From the NCBI GenBank assembly GCA_017306715.1, contig JAFKHV010000035.1, forward strand, positions 1-35,255: a DNA stretch of 35,255 bases, in the 5' to 3' direction. The notes beneath the pieces are model-generated. The model had not been told where the DNA came from. It saw nothing but the letters and a program-made list of their open reading frames with translations, and searched no databases. The stretch's first letter is position 1. Every line of letters starts with the position of its first letter. This DNA is from Legionella sp. (GTDB lineage: Bacteria > Pseudomonadota > Gammaproteobacteria > Legionellales > Legionellaceae). Made by a program: the position numbers and the translations under genes. This document shows, in pieces, positions 24,982-33,565 of this stretch.

Positions 24982-27351
24982 TTATGCAGAACCTTTAGCA
25001 GATACTGTGTTGCTTGTATCGTCAGATTTAGGACTCTCTTGACGCAGGGCCTCTTTAAATTGCACACTTTTGAGGTTCTGAGTGGGGTTACTGTCTGCAG
25101 CACGTTCTTTTTCTTCTTTTACTATTTTTTTAACGCCAGATGGTGTTATATCGTGCTTATCATGCGCTAGGTGCTCACCTATTTTATGATATTCCTTTGT
25201 TAAGCTCGAAACATCCTGAGCCGGAGGTTGCGCTCTCCTAACGGCAGGTATGTGTGTGTGCATCACATTATAAGAATCATCTTTTGGAGGAGGGGCAGCA
25301 GCAACGAACTGATGATCCACTTGATCCTTTACACCAGTCCTCGTAATGGCTTTATAGATCCGCTCAATTGCCAAGCCAACCAGGATAAATGGGGCGAAAA
25401 GCGTAGCGACCATGCTACCTATAATCTGACCCGCGCGCTGCGATGAACTCGGTGTTACTTTTTTAGCCGCAGCTGTCATTTCCCGCGTCATTCCTTTATG
25501 TGCTTGCATCAAGCCCGCGGAACTTTGATGTAAATGCTTTAATTCTTTTTCCTCAGCACTATTACGATCAACCATGCCCATAAACCCTTTTTTCGCTTTA
25601 ACTTTAGCTGCAGCCCCTTGGTCAACCATACTGACTAATGCCATCCCTCCTTGCAAGTGATGGTCATACTGTTTATCAACTTCCAGTTTTAAGGCTCTCA
25701 TTGCTCGCGTTGCCGCGACTGGGGTTTGTGCTTGTCCAAGTTCTTTAACTAATTTAGTAATGGAATTATTTTCGTTTTGTGCGGCTTTATCAAGAATAGC
25801 CACCCGTCCATTGACAGCCTGGGCGCGCTCGTTACCACTTTTACAACCAGAAATACTCACCTCTTCACTAAAAATGGATAAAGCTTGGATTAATTTTGTA
25901 TAATCATGGTGGATATGTAAATCAAAAGCGAACACTTTGCGCAGCGCATCCTGAACGCCTCCCCGTAATTCTTTTTCCCCAAGATTTTTTTCACTCCTTA
26001 ATTGCATTTTCATCTGTCGCAAATTCTTAATGGCTTGCTTACCTTCGTCTGACTGTGAGAAATAAGAAGGGCGCGCCTTATCCATTAAGAAATTATAATA
26101 GTGCTGTAATGCGCTATGCAGGTGTGGATCGGCGGGTGCGTTATTATAGGCTAAGGCAAGTTCGGTCATTAATGTGGCTTCGCGTTGTAAGGGGTCGGCA
26201 CCATAGCCCAGATCATCGCCGTAACCGTTCACCGAGATGTTTTGTACTAAGCATAACAGGCGTCCTTCTGTATTCGTTTGTATCTGTTGGGCATTATATT
26301 GATGAGCAGCAGCAAGAATGTAGCGCGCACCCTGCGATTGTTTATTGCCTCCACCCTCGAGAGTATCATTAATTGCAGTATGTAGATTGTAAGTAAACGC
26401 TCTTAAACCATCTGCAAGCCCGAAACTGGTGTGCTCATACATCTGATATTTGCGAGACAAATGCTCAAGCTTGTCGACGATATCCATGATTGCTGCTTCA
26501 GATTTAACTCCTTTTTTAACATCCAACGAAGGAACTCTTATTTGTAAACGGTCACTCCATATTCTTGTCGCATCAAAAGGAATATTTAAAATGCGTCGAT
26601 CTGCAAGGTGCTCTGTGCCGATGCCCCGATCATGCGCCGTAACTTTATTGCCGCCAATCCAATTGGCCATACTCATCGATTCGTCGATATATAAAACATC
26701 ATTATCGGTAGCTGTCGTGGTCTCAGCAAGGTGTTTCAAATGTTTGGCATCTCTAGAACTTAGGACCTGTCCAGTTTGGGTCAAGACCTCCTCGGCAAAT
26801 AGTATGTGCGCCTGGCTTAATAGAATTTTACGGCCTTTATTTAATTTTTTTATTAATACCACTTCATCAATGATCTTTTCGCTGTTGGTAGATTCAGATA
26901 TTGCTTGTTGATAAAAAGTTTCTATCCTCTTTCCCAAATTACGCATTACCTGCTGATGTATTTGCTCCATCTTCTCTTGAGGAAATTTTAGGTCTGCGAG
27001 CTTGTTATAGGTCCGTGAAACCAGCTTCATATGAAAATAAAATTCATGTTGGAGTGCGATAATGCTGCCACGATGGACAGCAAAACTATCTTCGTGTAGT
27101 TTAAACCGCTCTAAAAATTCTTGTTTTAAACCTGGCTCGGAAAAGACATCAAAGCTCACCAAAGTCGTAGGCGTTAATTTTTGCGCTAATTGCGTTTCGA
27201 AATATTGGTGCACTGCTTCAGGGAGGGTGACTTCGACTAAAATTCGGCCTTGGGGATCGTAAACGCGGTCTTGGGGCTCCATATTCACGATTTGGTGATA
27301 AGCAGCATCCTGTAAGGCGCGAACATATTCTTGTTCGTCAGATAAAGACAT
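24982..27351 (-). CDS. Putative CX5R phosphoinositide/inositol phosphatase, effector candidate
   Basis: A 789-residue protein. Residues 503-509 read CKSGNER, fitting the CX5R phosphatase loop and closely resembling CKSGKDR of SopB/IpgD and Legionella SidF, which remove phosphate from phosphoinositides. Cys503 and Arg509 would be the catalytic pair; the usual Asp is Glu508 and the following Thr is Ala. A hydrophobic segment at about 642-662 (IIGSMVATLFAPFILVGLA) could anchor it in a membrane, as described for SidF. The C-terminal 100 residues are polar and contain KEEKER, compatible with an E-block Dot/Icm signal. The N-terminal half is helical and unassigned. The ATG at 27351 follows a G-rich ribosome site. 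Function is inferred from motif and architecture only. Confidence 0.65.
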   Translation of the reverse strand: MSLSDEQEYVRALQDAAYHQIVNMEPQDRVYDPQGRILVEVTLPEAVHQYFETQLAQKLTPTTLVSFDVFSEPGLKQEFLERFKLHEDSFAVHRGSIIALQHEFYFHMKLVSRTYNKLADLKFPQEKMEQIHQQVMRNLGKRIETFYQQAISESTNSEKIIDEVVLIKKLNKGRKILLSQAHILFAEEVLTQTGQVLSSRDAKHLKHLAETTTATDNDVLYIDESMSMANWIGGNKVTAHDRGIGTEHLADRRILNIPFDATRIWSDRLQIRVPSLDVKKGVKSEAAIMDIVDKLEHLSRKYQMYEHTSFGLADGLRAFTYNLHTAINDTLEGGGNKQSQGARYILAAAHQYNAQQIQTNTEGRLLCLVQNISVNGYGDDLGYGADPLQREATLMTELALAYNNAPADPHLHSALQHYYNFLMDKARPSYFSQSDEGKQAIKNLRQMKMQLRSEKNLGEKELRGGVQDALRKVFAFDLHIHHDYTKLIQALSIFSEEVSISGCKSGNERAQAVNGRVAILDKAAQNENNSITKLVKELGQAQTPVAATRAMRALKLEVDKQYDHHLQGGMALVSMVDQGAAAKVKAKKGFMGMVDRNSAEEKELKHLHQSSAGLMQAHKGMTREMTAAAKKVTPSSSQRAGQIIGSMVATLFAPFILVGLAIERIYKAITRTGVKDQVDHQFVAAAPPPKDDSYNVMHTHIPAVRRAQPPAQDVSSLTKEYHKIGEHLAHDKHDITPSGVKKIVKEEKERAADSNPTQNLKSVQFKEALRQESPKSDDTSNTVSAKGSA

Positions 27352-27467
27352 GGCGAGACCCCCCGAGATTTAGGCTCTTACTCCCAGTTTAGCACCATTT
27401 TATGTACAAAATTAAAAATTATTGGACTTATTGTAAGGTTATTGAAAATAAGATAAGTTTAAATCCA

Positions 27468-30400
27468 TTATGGGCTTTGTATCATAGGTGAGGGGGCGGT
27501 TTTTAATAATTTACGCTGCTGACGCTTTTCTTGCCATGTTTGCAACAACACAAAGAAAACAGGAACAAAAACAACAGCAAGGCACGTTGAGGCAAGCATC
27601 CCACTACTTACCGCGATACCGATAGACCGTCGAGAATTGGCACCGGCGCCACTAGCAAAAACCAAAGGCATCACCCCTAAAATGAAAGCAAAAGAAGTCA
27701 TTAAAATCGGGCGAAAACGAGTCTGCGCCCCCAAAATAGCAGCCTCAATAATACTTTTTTGATGTAATTCTCGCTGTTCTCGTGCAACCTCAACAATTAG
27801 GATTGCATTTTTTGCAGCCAAAGCAATGAGCAGCAAAACCCCAATTTGGGTGTACATATTGTTGGATAGACCCAAAACGGTTAGAGCACATACTGTTCCC
27901 AATAAAGCCAAGGGCACACTAAACAAAATCGCCAAGGGAGTTACCCAGTTTTCATATTGTCCGGCAAGAATCATATAAACCAAAACCAGCGACAACATAA
28001 AAATATAATAACTTAGATTGCCGGCAATTTGCTCCTGATAAGCCGTGCTAGTCCATTCATAAGATACGCCATCGGGAAGGATGGCCTTAGCCAGGCGTTC
28101 CATAGCTTGCATGGCTTGGCCTGAACTATAGCCTGGTGCTGCAGCGCCATAAATATTACCCGAAGGGTAAAGGTTATAGAGGGAAATCATCGCAGGACCT
28201 ACCGTAGGATTGATATCGGTTAATGTTCCCAATGGCACCATGCCCCCTGATTGATTGCGTACATAAAAGTGCAAGACATCTTCAATAGTCATCCGATACG
28301 GCGCATCAGCCTGAACGTATACCTGGAATACTTGCCCAAATTTACTAAATAAATTGACATAAGAGGAGCCAAGATAGGTTTGCAAGGTGTCGCTGGCATC
28401 ACCGACCTTCACTCCCAAGGATTCAGCTTTAGTACGATTAATCGGTGCCGCGACCTGCGGCACTGAGGCGCGAAATGAGGTCATTAAATGCTGTAATTCG
28501 GGTTGCTGGTTGCCGTAGTAAATCATTTGATCAGTTGCTGCTTGTAATTTACGGTAATCAAAAGAACCATCTTGCAGCTCTAGCTGCATTTGAAAACCAC
28601 CGGAGGTGCCTAGACCTTGAATTGGGGGCGGAACCATAACTAAAATTTTGGCTTCTAAGGTATTTTGTGCAATTTGTGTTAACTGTTGATAAAGAGGAAG
28701 TAGCCCTTCTTTTTTGCCGCGCACACTCCAGTCTTTGAAAATGATGTATAAAGCACCCGCATTAGCAAGACTTGCGTTGTTATCCAGTAAGGAGATGCCA
28801 TTGATTGCAATCACATCAGCGATCGCATTATTTTTGCGAATTTCGCGGCTCAGTTTACTTAAAACGGCCTGGGTTCGGTCCAGTGTTGCGCCATCAGGTA
28901 ATTGAACACTCATCATCATATATCCCTGATCTTCAACAGGAATAAATCCCGTAGGTATATGGCTTAATCCTAGGATGGCTAAAACGGCCAGGGCAAATCC
29001 TAGAAGACAGACGCGTCGATACTGTCCGACCAAGCGTGTAATAAAGCCCACATAGCGTTTCTCAATCGGATAATAGACGCGATCAAATCCGCGAAAAATA
29101 ATATTTTTTTTACGTTGCGCATCGACCGGTCTTAACCATAAGGCACATTGCGTCGGTTTAAGAGTTAATGCATTGATCGCGCTAATAAATGCGGTTGCTG
29201 CAATCACTAATGCAAATTGCGCATACATCGAGCCGGTTAAACCGGGTAAAAAACCCGCGGGAACAAAGACGGCCATCAGTACCAGGGTAATGCCCAAGAT
29301 TGGACCTAATAATTCACGCATGGCCTCGATAGCACTTTCTTTAGGCGTTGCCCCGCGCTCTATATGTTGGGTCACGCCCTCAACAATCACAATCGCATCA
29401 TCCACAACGATACCAATGGCCAGTACTAAAGCAAATAAGGTTAACAAGTTAATTGAAAAACCCAACATCAACATGGCGAAAAAAGCACCAATAATTGTTA
29501 CCGGAACCGTCGTTGTTGGCACTAAAGTCGCCCGGGCATTCTGTAAAAAAAGTAAAATGACAACCAAAACTAAAATCCCTGCCTCAAACAGAGTTTTATA
29601 GACCTCATCAATCGATGCAGTAACGAATTTTGTGGTATCAAAGGGAATGGTATACTTCATGCCTTTTGGAAATTTCTTAGCCATCTTTTCCACAGCTTTA
29701 CGTACCTCGGAGGCCACATCCAAAGCATTTGCCCCAGGTAACTGAAAAATCCCAATGGCAGCAGTGGGTTTATTATTCAGCTCTGCTGATTGGCTATAAC
29801 TTGCCGAACCCAACTCGACCCGGCCCACATCACGAATGCGCACAATGCGCGCGCTCGAACTGGTATTCGCACTCTGATTAGCCTGGGTCGCATCGGTTTT
29901 AATGATAATGTTGGCAAATTCCTCGGTGTTCAACAACTGGCCAGGAACATTCACGGTTAACTGATAGGGTTGCGAACCAACAGTAGGCGGTGCGGCAATT
30001 TGTCCTGCCGAAACCTCCTGATTTTGGCGACTGATGGCATCTAATACATCACTGGGATTTAAGCCAAAGGCTAACATTTTCTGAGGATCAAGCCAGATGC
30101 GCATGGCATATGTTCCTGTGCCAAAAATCAGGACATTTCCTACTCCGGGAAGACGTGCTAACTCATCTTGCATATTAATGACCGCATAATTGTTTAAAAA
30201 TAAGCCGTCGTATTCGTTGTTCTCTGAGGTCAAATCAATAAATTGGAGGATCGCCGTGGATTTTTGTTGCACCACAACACCTTGCTTTTGTACCGACATA
30301 GGTAGCTGCGCCATCGCCGCTTGCACCCGGTTTTGTACCAATACTTGCGCAAAATTTAAATCCGTACCAATTTTAAAGGTAACTATGAGAGTATAGCTAC

Positions 30401-30659
30401 CACTGTTAGTGCTGGTGGATTGCATGTAAATCATATCCTCAACCCCATTAACTTGCTGCTCAATGGGTAATGCCACGGTATTGATCAAGGTTTTGGCATC
30501 TGCTCCTGGATAAGTGGTGGTCACTTGGATGGTCGGCGGCACAATCGCAGGATATTGCGAAACGGGTAAGGCCATAATCGCGACCAAACCTAAAAGTACC
30601 AGCAAGAGCGCAATGACATTGGCTAAAATGGGACGTTCAATGAAAAATTTAGAAATCAT
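27468..30659 (-). CDS. RND multidrug efflux pump, HAE1 (AcrB/MexB) family
   Basis: A 1063-residue inner-membrane proton/drug antiporter. The N-terminal helix begins MISKFFIERPILANVIAL, typical of HAE1 pumps; periplasmic porter and docking domains lie between helix groups. Proton-relay residues are present: Asp420/Asp421 in GIVVDDAIVIVE and Lys950 in LIALAAKNAILIVE. The length is normal for the family. Its ATG overlaps the adaptor stop by four bases (ATGA), so it is translationally coupled. It is the last gene of an outer-membrane factor-adaptor-pump operon. It exports hydrophobic compounds across both membranes; the specific substrates cannot be read from sequence. Confidence 0.95.
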   Translation of the reverse strand: MISKFFIERPILANVIALLLVLLGLVAIMALPVSQYPAIVPPTIQVTTTYPGADAKTLINTVALPIEQQVNGVEDMIYMQSTSTNSGSYTLIVTFKIGTDLNFAQVLVQNRVQAAMAQLPMSVQKQGVVVQQKSTAILQFIDLTSENNEYDGLFLNNYAVINMQDELARLPGVGNVLIFGTGTYAMRIWLDPQKMLAFGLNPSDVLDAISRQNQEVSAGQIAAPPTVGSQPYQLTVNVPGQLLNTEEFANIIIKTDATQANQSANTSSSARIVRIRDVGRVELGSASYSQSAELNNKPTAAIGIFQLPGANALDVASEVRKAVEKMAKKFPKGMKYTIPFDTTKFVTASIDEVYKTLFEAGILVLVVILLFLQNARATLVPTTTVPVTIIGAFFAMLMLGFSINLLTLFALVLAIGIVVDDAIVIVEGVTQHIERGATPKESAIEAMRELLGPILGITLVLMAVFVPAGFLPGLTGSMYAQFALVIAATAFISAINALTLKPTQCALWLRPVDAQRKKNIIFRGFDRVYYPIEKRYVGFITRLVGQYRRVCLLGFALAVLAILGLSHIPTGFIPVEDQGYMMMSVQLPDGATLDRTQAVLSKLSREIRKNNAIADVIAINGISLLDNNASLANAGALYIIFKDWSVRGKKEGLLPLYQQLTQIAQNTLEAKILVMVPPPIQGLGTSGGFQMQLELQDGSFDYRKLQAATDQMIYYGNQQPELQHLMTSFRASVPQVAAPINRTKAESLGVKVGDASDTLQTYLGSSYVNLFSKFGQVFQVYVQADAPYRMTIEDVLHFYVRNQSGGMVPLGTLTDINPTVGPAMISLYNLYPSGNIYGAAAPGYSSGQAMQAMERLAKAILPDGVSYEWTSTAYQEQIAGNLSYYIFMLSLVLVYMILAGQYENWVTPLAILFSVPLALLGTVCALTVLGLSNNMYTQIGVLLLIALAAKNAILIVEVAREQRELHQKSIIEAAILGAQTRFRPILMTSFAFILGVMPLVFASGAGANSRRSIGIAVSSGMLASTCLAVVFVPVFFVLLQTWQEKRQQRKLLKTAPSPMIQSP

Positions 30660-31822
30660 GCTTTTTTCTCGTTCGCAGTTGTTTCTTTCTGTATGCGTAC
30701 CTTGTTTCCAACGGAGGCATTTTGAATGCCATCAACAATAACGCGATCGGTGTCCTTAAGTCCCTGGGTGACCGCGCGTCTATCTGCAGCGATTCCACCT
30801 AAAGTGATGCGTTGCAGTACGACCTTTTCATTATCATCGACCTTGTAAACATAAGGACCAATCTGGTCGTATAAGATGGCGCTATTGGGAATGGTTAATT
30901 GCTTTTGCGGAGCCGATAGCGCAATCCGTGCCTGGACAAAAAATCCGGGTAAAAAGAGATAGTCTTTATTAGGCAGTAAGGCACGCAATTCCATCGTACC
31001 CGTTGCAGCATTTAGTCCTGTATTCACAAAATCAAGCGTAGCTTGATAGGATTTATTGGGATCATTTTGCAGACTTACATAAACCGGTACTTGCGGATGA
31101 TTTTCCGAATTAATGCCTTTGGCACGTGCCGCAGCACGTAACTTTATTAAATCCAGCTCATTCAGATTAAAATAAACATAAATCGGGTCGATTTGTTCTA
31201 ACGTCGCCAGCGTAGTCGCTTCCCCCTTGCCAACTAAATTTCCAAGATCCACCAAATGTCGGCCAATGCGTCCGGCAAAGGGGGCTAACACGTGCGTATA
31301 GCTATAGGTAATCGAGGCATTCACAGCATTTGCGGTTGCTTTTTCAATTTCTGCAGTCATTTCTTGTGTACGCGCCAACCATTTTTCCACTTCGTTCAGT
31401 GAGGTTGCATTTTGTTTATACATGCGCTGCTGACGGGCATACTCAGATTTATTGTAGGCGTCGATCGCTTTTTGGGCCGCGACCGTTGCTTGCGCGGCTT
31501 TTAACTGCTCCGCATAAGGCTCTGGCTGGATAATAAATAATTCCTGACCTTTTTTTACAAAGCTCCCGTCCTTAAAGGAAATCTTCTCTAAATATCCCTC
31601 AACACGCGCCACAAGGTTTACCGATTGGTATGCAACCGTCGTACCGGTTTGGGTCACATACTCCACAACTTCCTGAGTCTGGGGATGGGCTACTTGAACC
31701 ACTGGGGGCGGTATTTCTAGGGGCTTTGGTTTTTTAAACAGTGAAAAAAGTAGATAAAGCAGTAGGATGCTTATCAATCCAATCAATATGATTTTGCGTA
31801 ACTGTGCTTGATTCCATTTCAT
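30656..31822 (-). CDS. RND efflux periplasmic adaptor subunit (AcrA/MexA family)
   Basis: A 388-residue membrane-fusion protein. A single N-terminal helix (IILIGLISILLLYLLFSLF) without a lipobox anchors it in the inner membrane. The lipoyl half-motif (VARVEGYLEKISFKDGSFVKKG) is followed by an alpha-hairpin of about 90-160, the second lipoyl half (SYTHVLAPFAGRIG) and beta-barrel domains. It bridges the pump and the outer-membrane channel. It starts four bases after the outer-membrane factor stop and overlaps the pump gene by four bases, which indicates a single operon. Confidence 0.93.
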   Translation of the reverse strand: MKWNQAQLRKIILIGLISILLLYLLFSLFKKPKPLEIPPPVVQVAHPQTQEVVEYVTQTGTTVAYQSVNLVARVEGYLEKISFKDGSFVKKGQELFIIQPEPYAEQLKAAQATVAAQKAIDAYNKSEYARQQRMYKQNATSLNEVEKWLARTQEMTAEIEKATANAVNASITYSYTHVLAPFAGRIGRHLVDLGNLVGKGEATTLATLEQIDPIYVYFNLNELDLIKLRAAARAKGINSENHPQVPVYVSLQNDPNKSYQATLDFVNTGLNAATGTMELRALLPNKDYLFLPGFFVQARIALSAPQKQLTIPNSAILYDQIGPYVYKVDDNEKVVLQRITLGGIAADRRAVTQGLKDTDRVIVDGIQNASVGNKVRIQKETTANEKKA

Positions 31823-31826
31823 AAGA

Positions 31827-33416
31827 TTACCATTTGGGTAAATAAAGTTGTTTTAATTTTTGTTTATGGGTCGAGGGTGGCTCATGATTTGCTGGCTGCA
31901 ATAAGGTTCCCCAATTGGTTCGTGCAGCCATATCACGTTTTATTTCTTGTGAAACCAAATCGTTCGTGCCGCGGACACCCCAACCACCACCTAAGGCACG
32001 ATAAAGCCCAATCAGACTCAGCGGAATATTGCCTTGAGCGTTAACCAAAGAAGTTTGTACACTTAATTGCTGCTGTTCCGCATTCAATACGGGAGTGAAG
32101 TCAGTTTCCCCCTCTTTATAACGAATCAGGGCGAGCTTTAGTGATTTCGTGGCAGAACCATTAGCACGGCTAAGCAGGACCACTGTGTTCTTTGCTTCAA
32201 TATAAGCGGTAATATAATCTTGAACCTCTTTTTGCGCCTTAAGTACCACATTCGCGTATTGCAATAGGGCTTGCTGGAAGATGGCATCTTGCGCGCGTAC
32301 TGCATTGGTAATTTGGCCATAGTTGAGAAGCGGCCAATTAAAACTGGGGCCGGCTATGATGTTGCGATTGGCCCATTGAAAAATGTCGGTAATCGAGGAG
32401 GAACCGATATTATTTGCGGTAAAGGCAAAGCTGCCATTTAAAGAAAGTGCTGGATACAAATTTGCCTGGATGGCACCAATAGCTGCCGATTGACTCACCG
32501 CATTTAAGCGCGCTTCCTGAATATCTGGACGCCGTGCTAATAATTCCTTGGGCATGCCGACTGCAATGGATGAAGGTGCCTGAGGAATTTTTTTAACCGG
32601 ATTAACCAGGCTATCTACGGCATTAGGTAGCGTCCCTAAAAGGACTGCCAAAGCATCTTTTTGTTGTTGAAGGTCGGTGATAATGCCCGGTAAAGTGGCT
32701 TGGGTTTGTGCCAATTCCGTTGCGGCTTGTTCTACATCCACCAGACTGGTTTGACCTGCACTGTAGCGTGCTCGAGCAATGCGCAGACCTATTTTTTGCA
32801 CCTCAATATTCGCTTGAGTAATGCGCATCAACGCTTGATCGGTGCGTATTTTTATATACGTTGCCGCAATATCTGCAGTGAGGCTCACCAGCGCATTGTC
32901 ATATGCAGCCACAGATCCTAAAAAAACCGCATCTTGCGCTTGAACTGCGCGGCGGTATTTACCCCAAAAATCAACTTCCCAATTTGCTGAAAAGCCCAGA
33001 GACGCCGTATCAAAAGTTGATGGTAAAATACTATTAAGTGAGGTGCCACCGAGACGCGTATAAGTAAAATTACCAACAGCACTTTGTTGTTGTGGATAAA
33101 GCTGTCCTACCGTCTGTGCAAGTTGTGCGCGGGTCTGTAAGACCTTTACCCCTGCGGTTTGGAGATCCAAATTATTATGATAGCCTTGCGCAATTAAGTC
33201 ATTCAGCGTTGAATCATGAAATGCTTGCCACCACAATTGATGATTAAATGGTTTTTCCTGAACGGATGGATTTGTCTTTGCCCAATGCGCAGCCACAGGC
33301 TTTTTCGGCTCTTTATAATTGGGGCCAACCATCATACACGCGCTTAACAACGCGGTAAGCATCAGGCTTAAAATCCGCACCATGGAGGTGAATATCCCTA
33401 TAAAATTTTCCATCAT
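31827..33416 (-). CDS. Outer-membrane efflux lipoprotein (OprM/NodT family)
   Basis: A 529-residue TolC-like outer-membrane factor, first gene of the tripartite operon. A lipoprotein signal peptide ends with the lipobox LLSAC (Cys27), followed by MVGPNYKEP, typical of the family. The two repeated coiled-coil/strand halves are visible, with family motifs such as SANWEVDFWGKYRR and PKELLARRPDIQEA. The signal peptide is more natural if translation begins at Met12 (33383) rather than at the ATGATG at 33413-33416, which has no ribosome site. It forms the exit duct for the pump. The final 35 residues are a polar extension. Confidence 0.93.
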   Translation of the reverse strand: MMENFIGIFTSMVRILSLMLTALLSACMMVGPNYKEPKKPVAAHWAKTNPSVQEKPFNHQLWWQAFHDSTLNDLIAQGYHNNLDLQTAGVKVLQTRAQLAQTVGQLYPQQQSAVGNFTYTRLGGTSLNSILPSTFDTASLGFSANWEVDFWGKYRRAVQAQDAVFLGSVAAYDNALVSLTADIAATYIKIRTDQALMRITQANIEVQKIGLRIARARYSAGQTSLVDVEQAATELAQTQATLPGIITDLQQQKDALAVLLGTLPNAVDSLVNPVKKIPQAPSSIAVGMPKELLARRPDIQEARLNAVSQSAAIGAIQANLYPALSLNGSFAFTANNIGSSSITDIFQWANRNIIAGPSFNWPLLNYGQITNAVRAQDAIFQQALLQYANVVLKAQKEVQDYITAYIEAKNTVVLLSRANGSATKSLKLALIRYKEGETDFTPVLNAEQQQLSVQTSLVNAQGNIPLSLIGLYRALGGGWGVRGTNDLVSQEIKRDMAARTNWGTLLQPANHEPPSTHKQKLKQLYLPKW

Positions 33417-33508
33417 GGAAATGAAGTGACAATAACTTTCGAATATGACTCTATCATTAGTTTTCGCGTTTGAATAGAGGGATTTCCGTTAAGAGAATAA
33501 TTCTTGAT

Positions 33509-33565
33509 TTGAACTTAGTGCCCATATAATGTACACTAGTTGCTTTCTGTTATATGCGATAACTT
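33509..33565 (+). promoter_or_regulatory. Candidate promoter and leader of the Sel1-repeat gene
   Basis: A perfect TATAAT at 33525-33530 lies 36 bases upstream of the ATG; TTGATT at 33504-33509 is a possible -35 but at a short 15-base distance. The expected start is near 33537, giving a leader of about 29 bases. No convincing Shine-Dalgarno sequence is seen. The 149-base spacer also serves the divergent efflux operon, for which I found no clear promoter. Confidence 0.45.

Noticed and set aside
26450..26911. 153-codon open frame opposite the CX5R protein
   Set aside because: It is antisense to a coherent long protein, has no recognisable domain and no start signals.
27408..27416. TTTAATTTT upstream of the CX5R gene as a PmrA site
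   Set aside because: It matches only the TTAAT core in a generally AT-rich spacer and would be expected by chance.
29173..29601. 142-codon open frame antisense to the RND pump
   Set aside because: It lies entirely opposite a well-conserved pump gene, has low-complexity Lys/Ala/Thr content and no ribosome site; it is a shadow frame.
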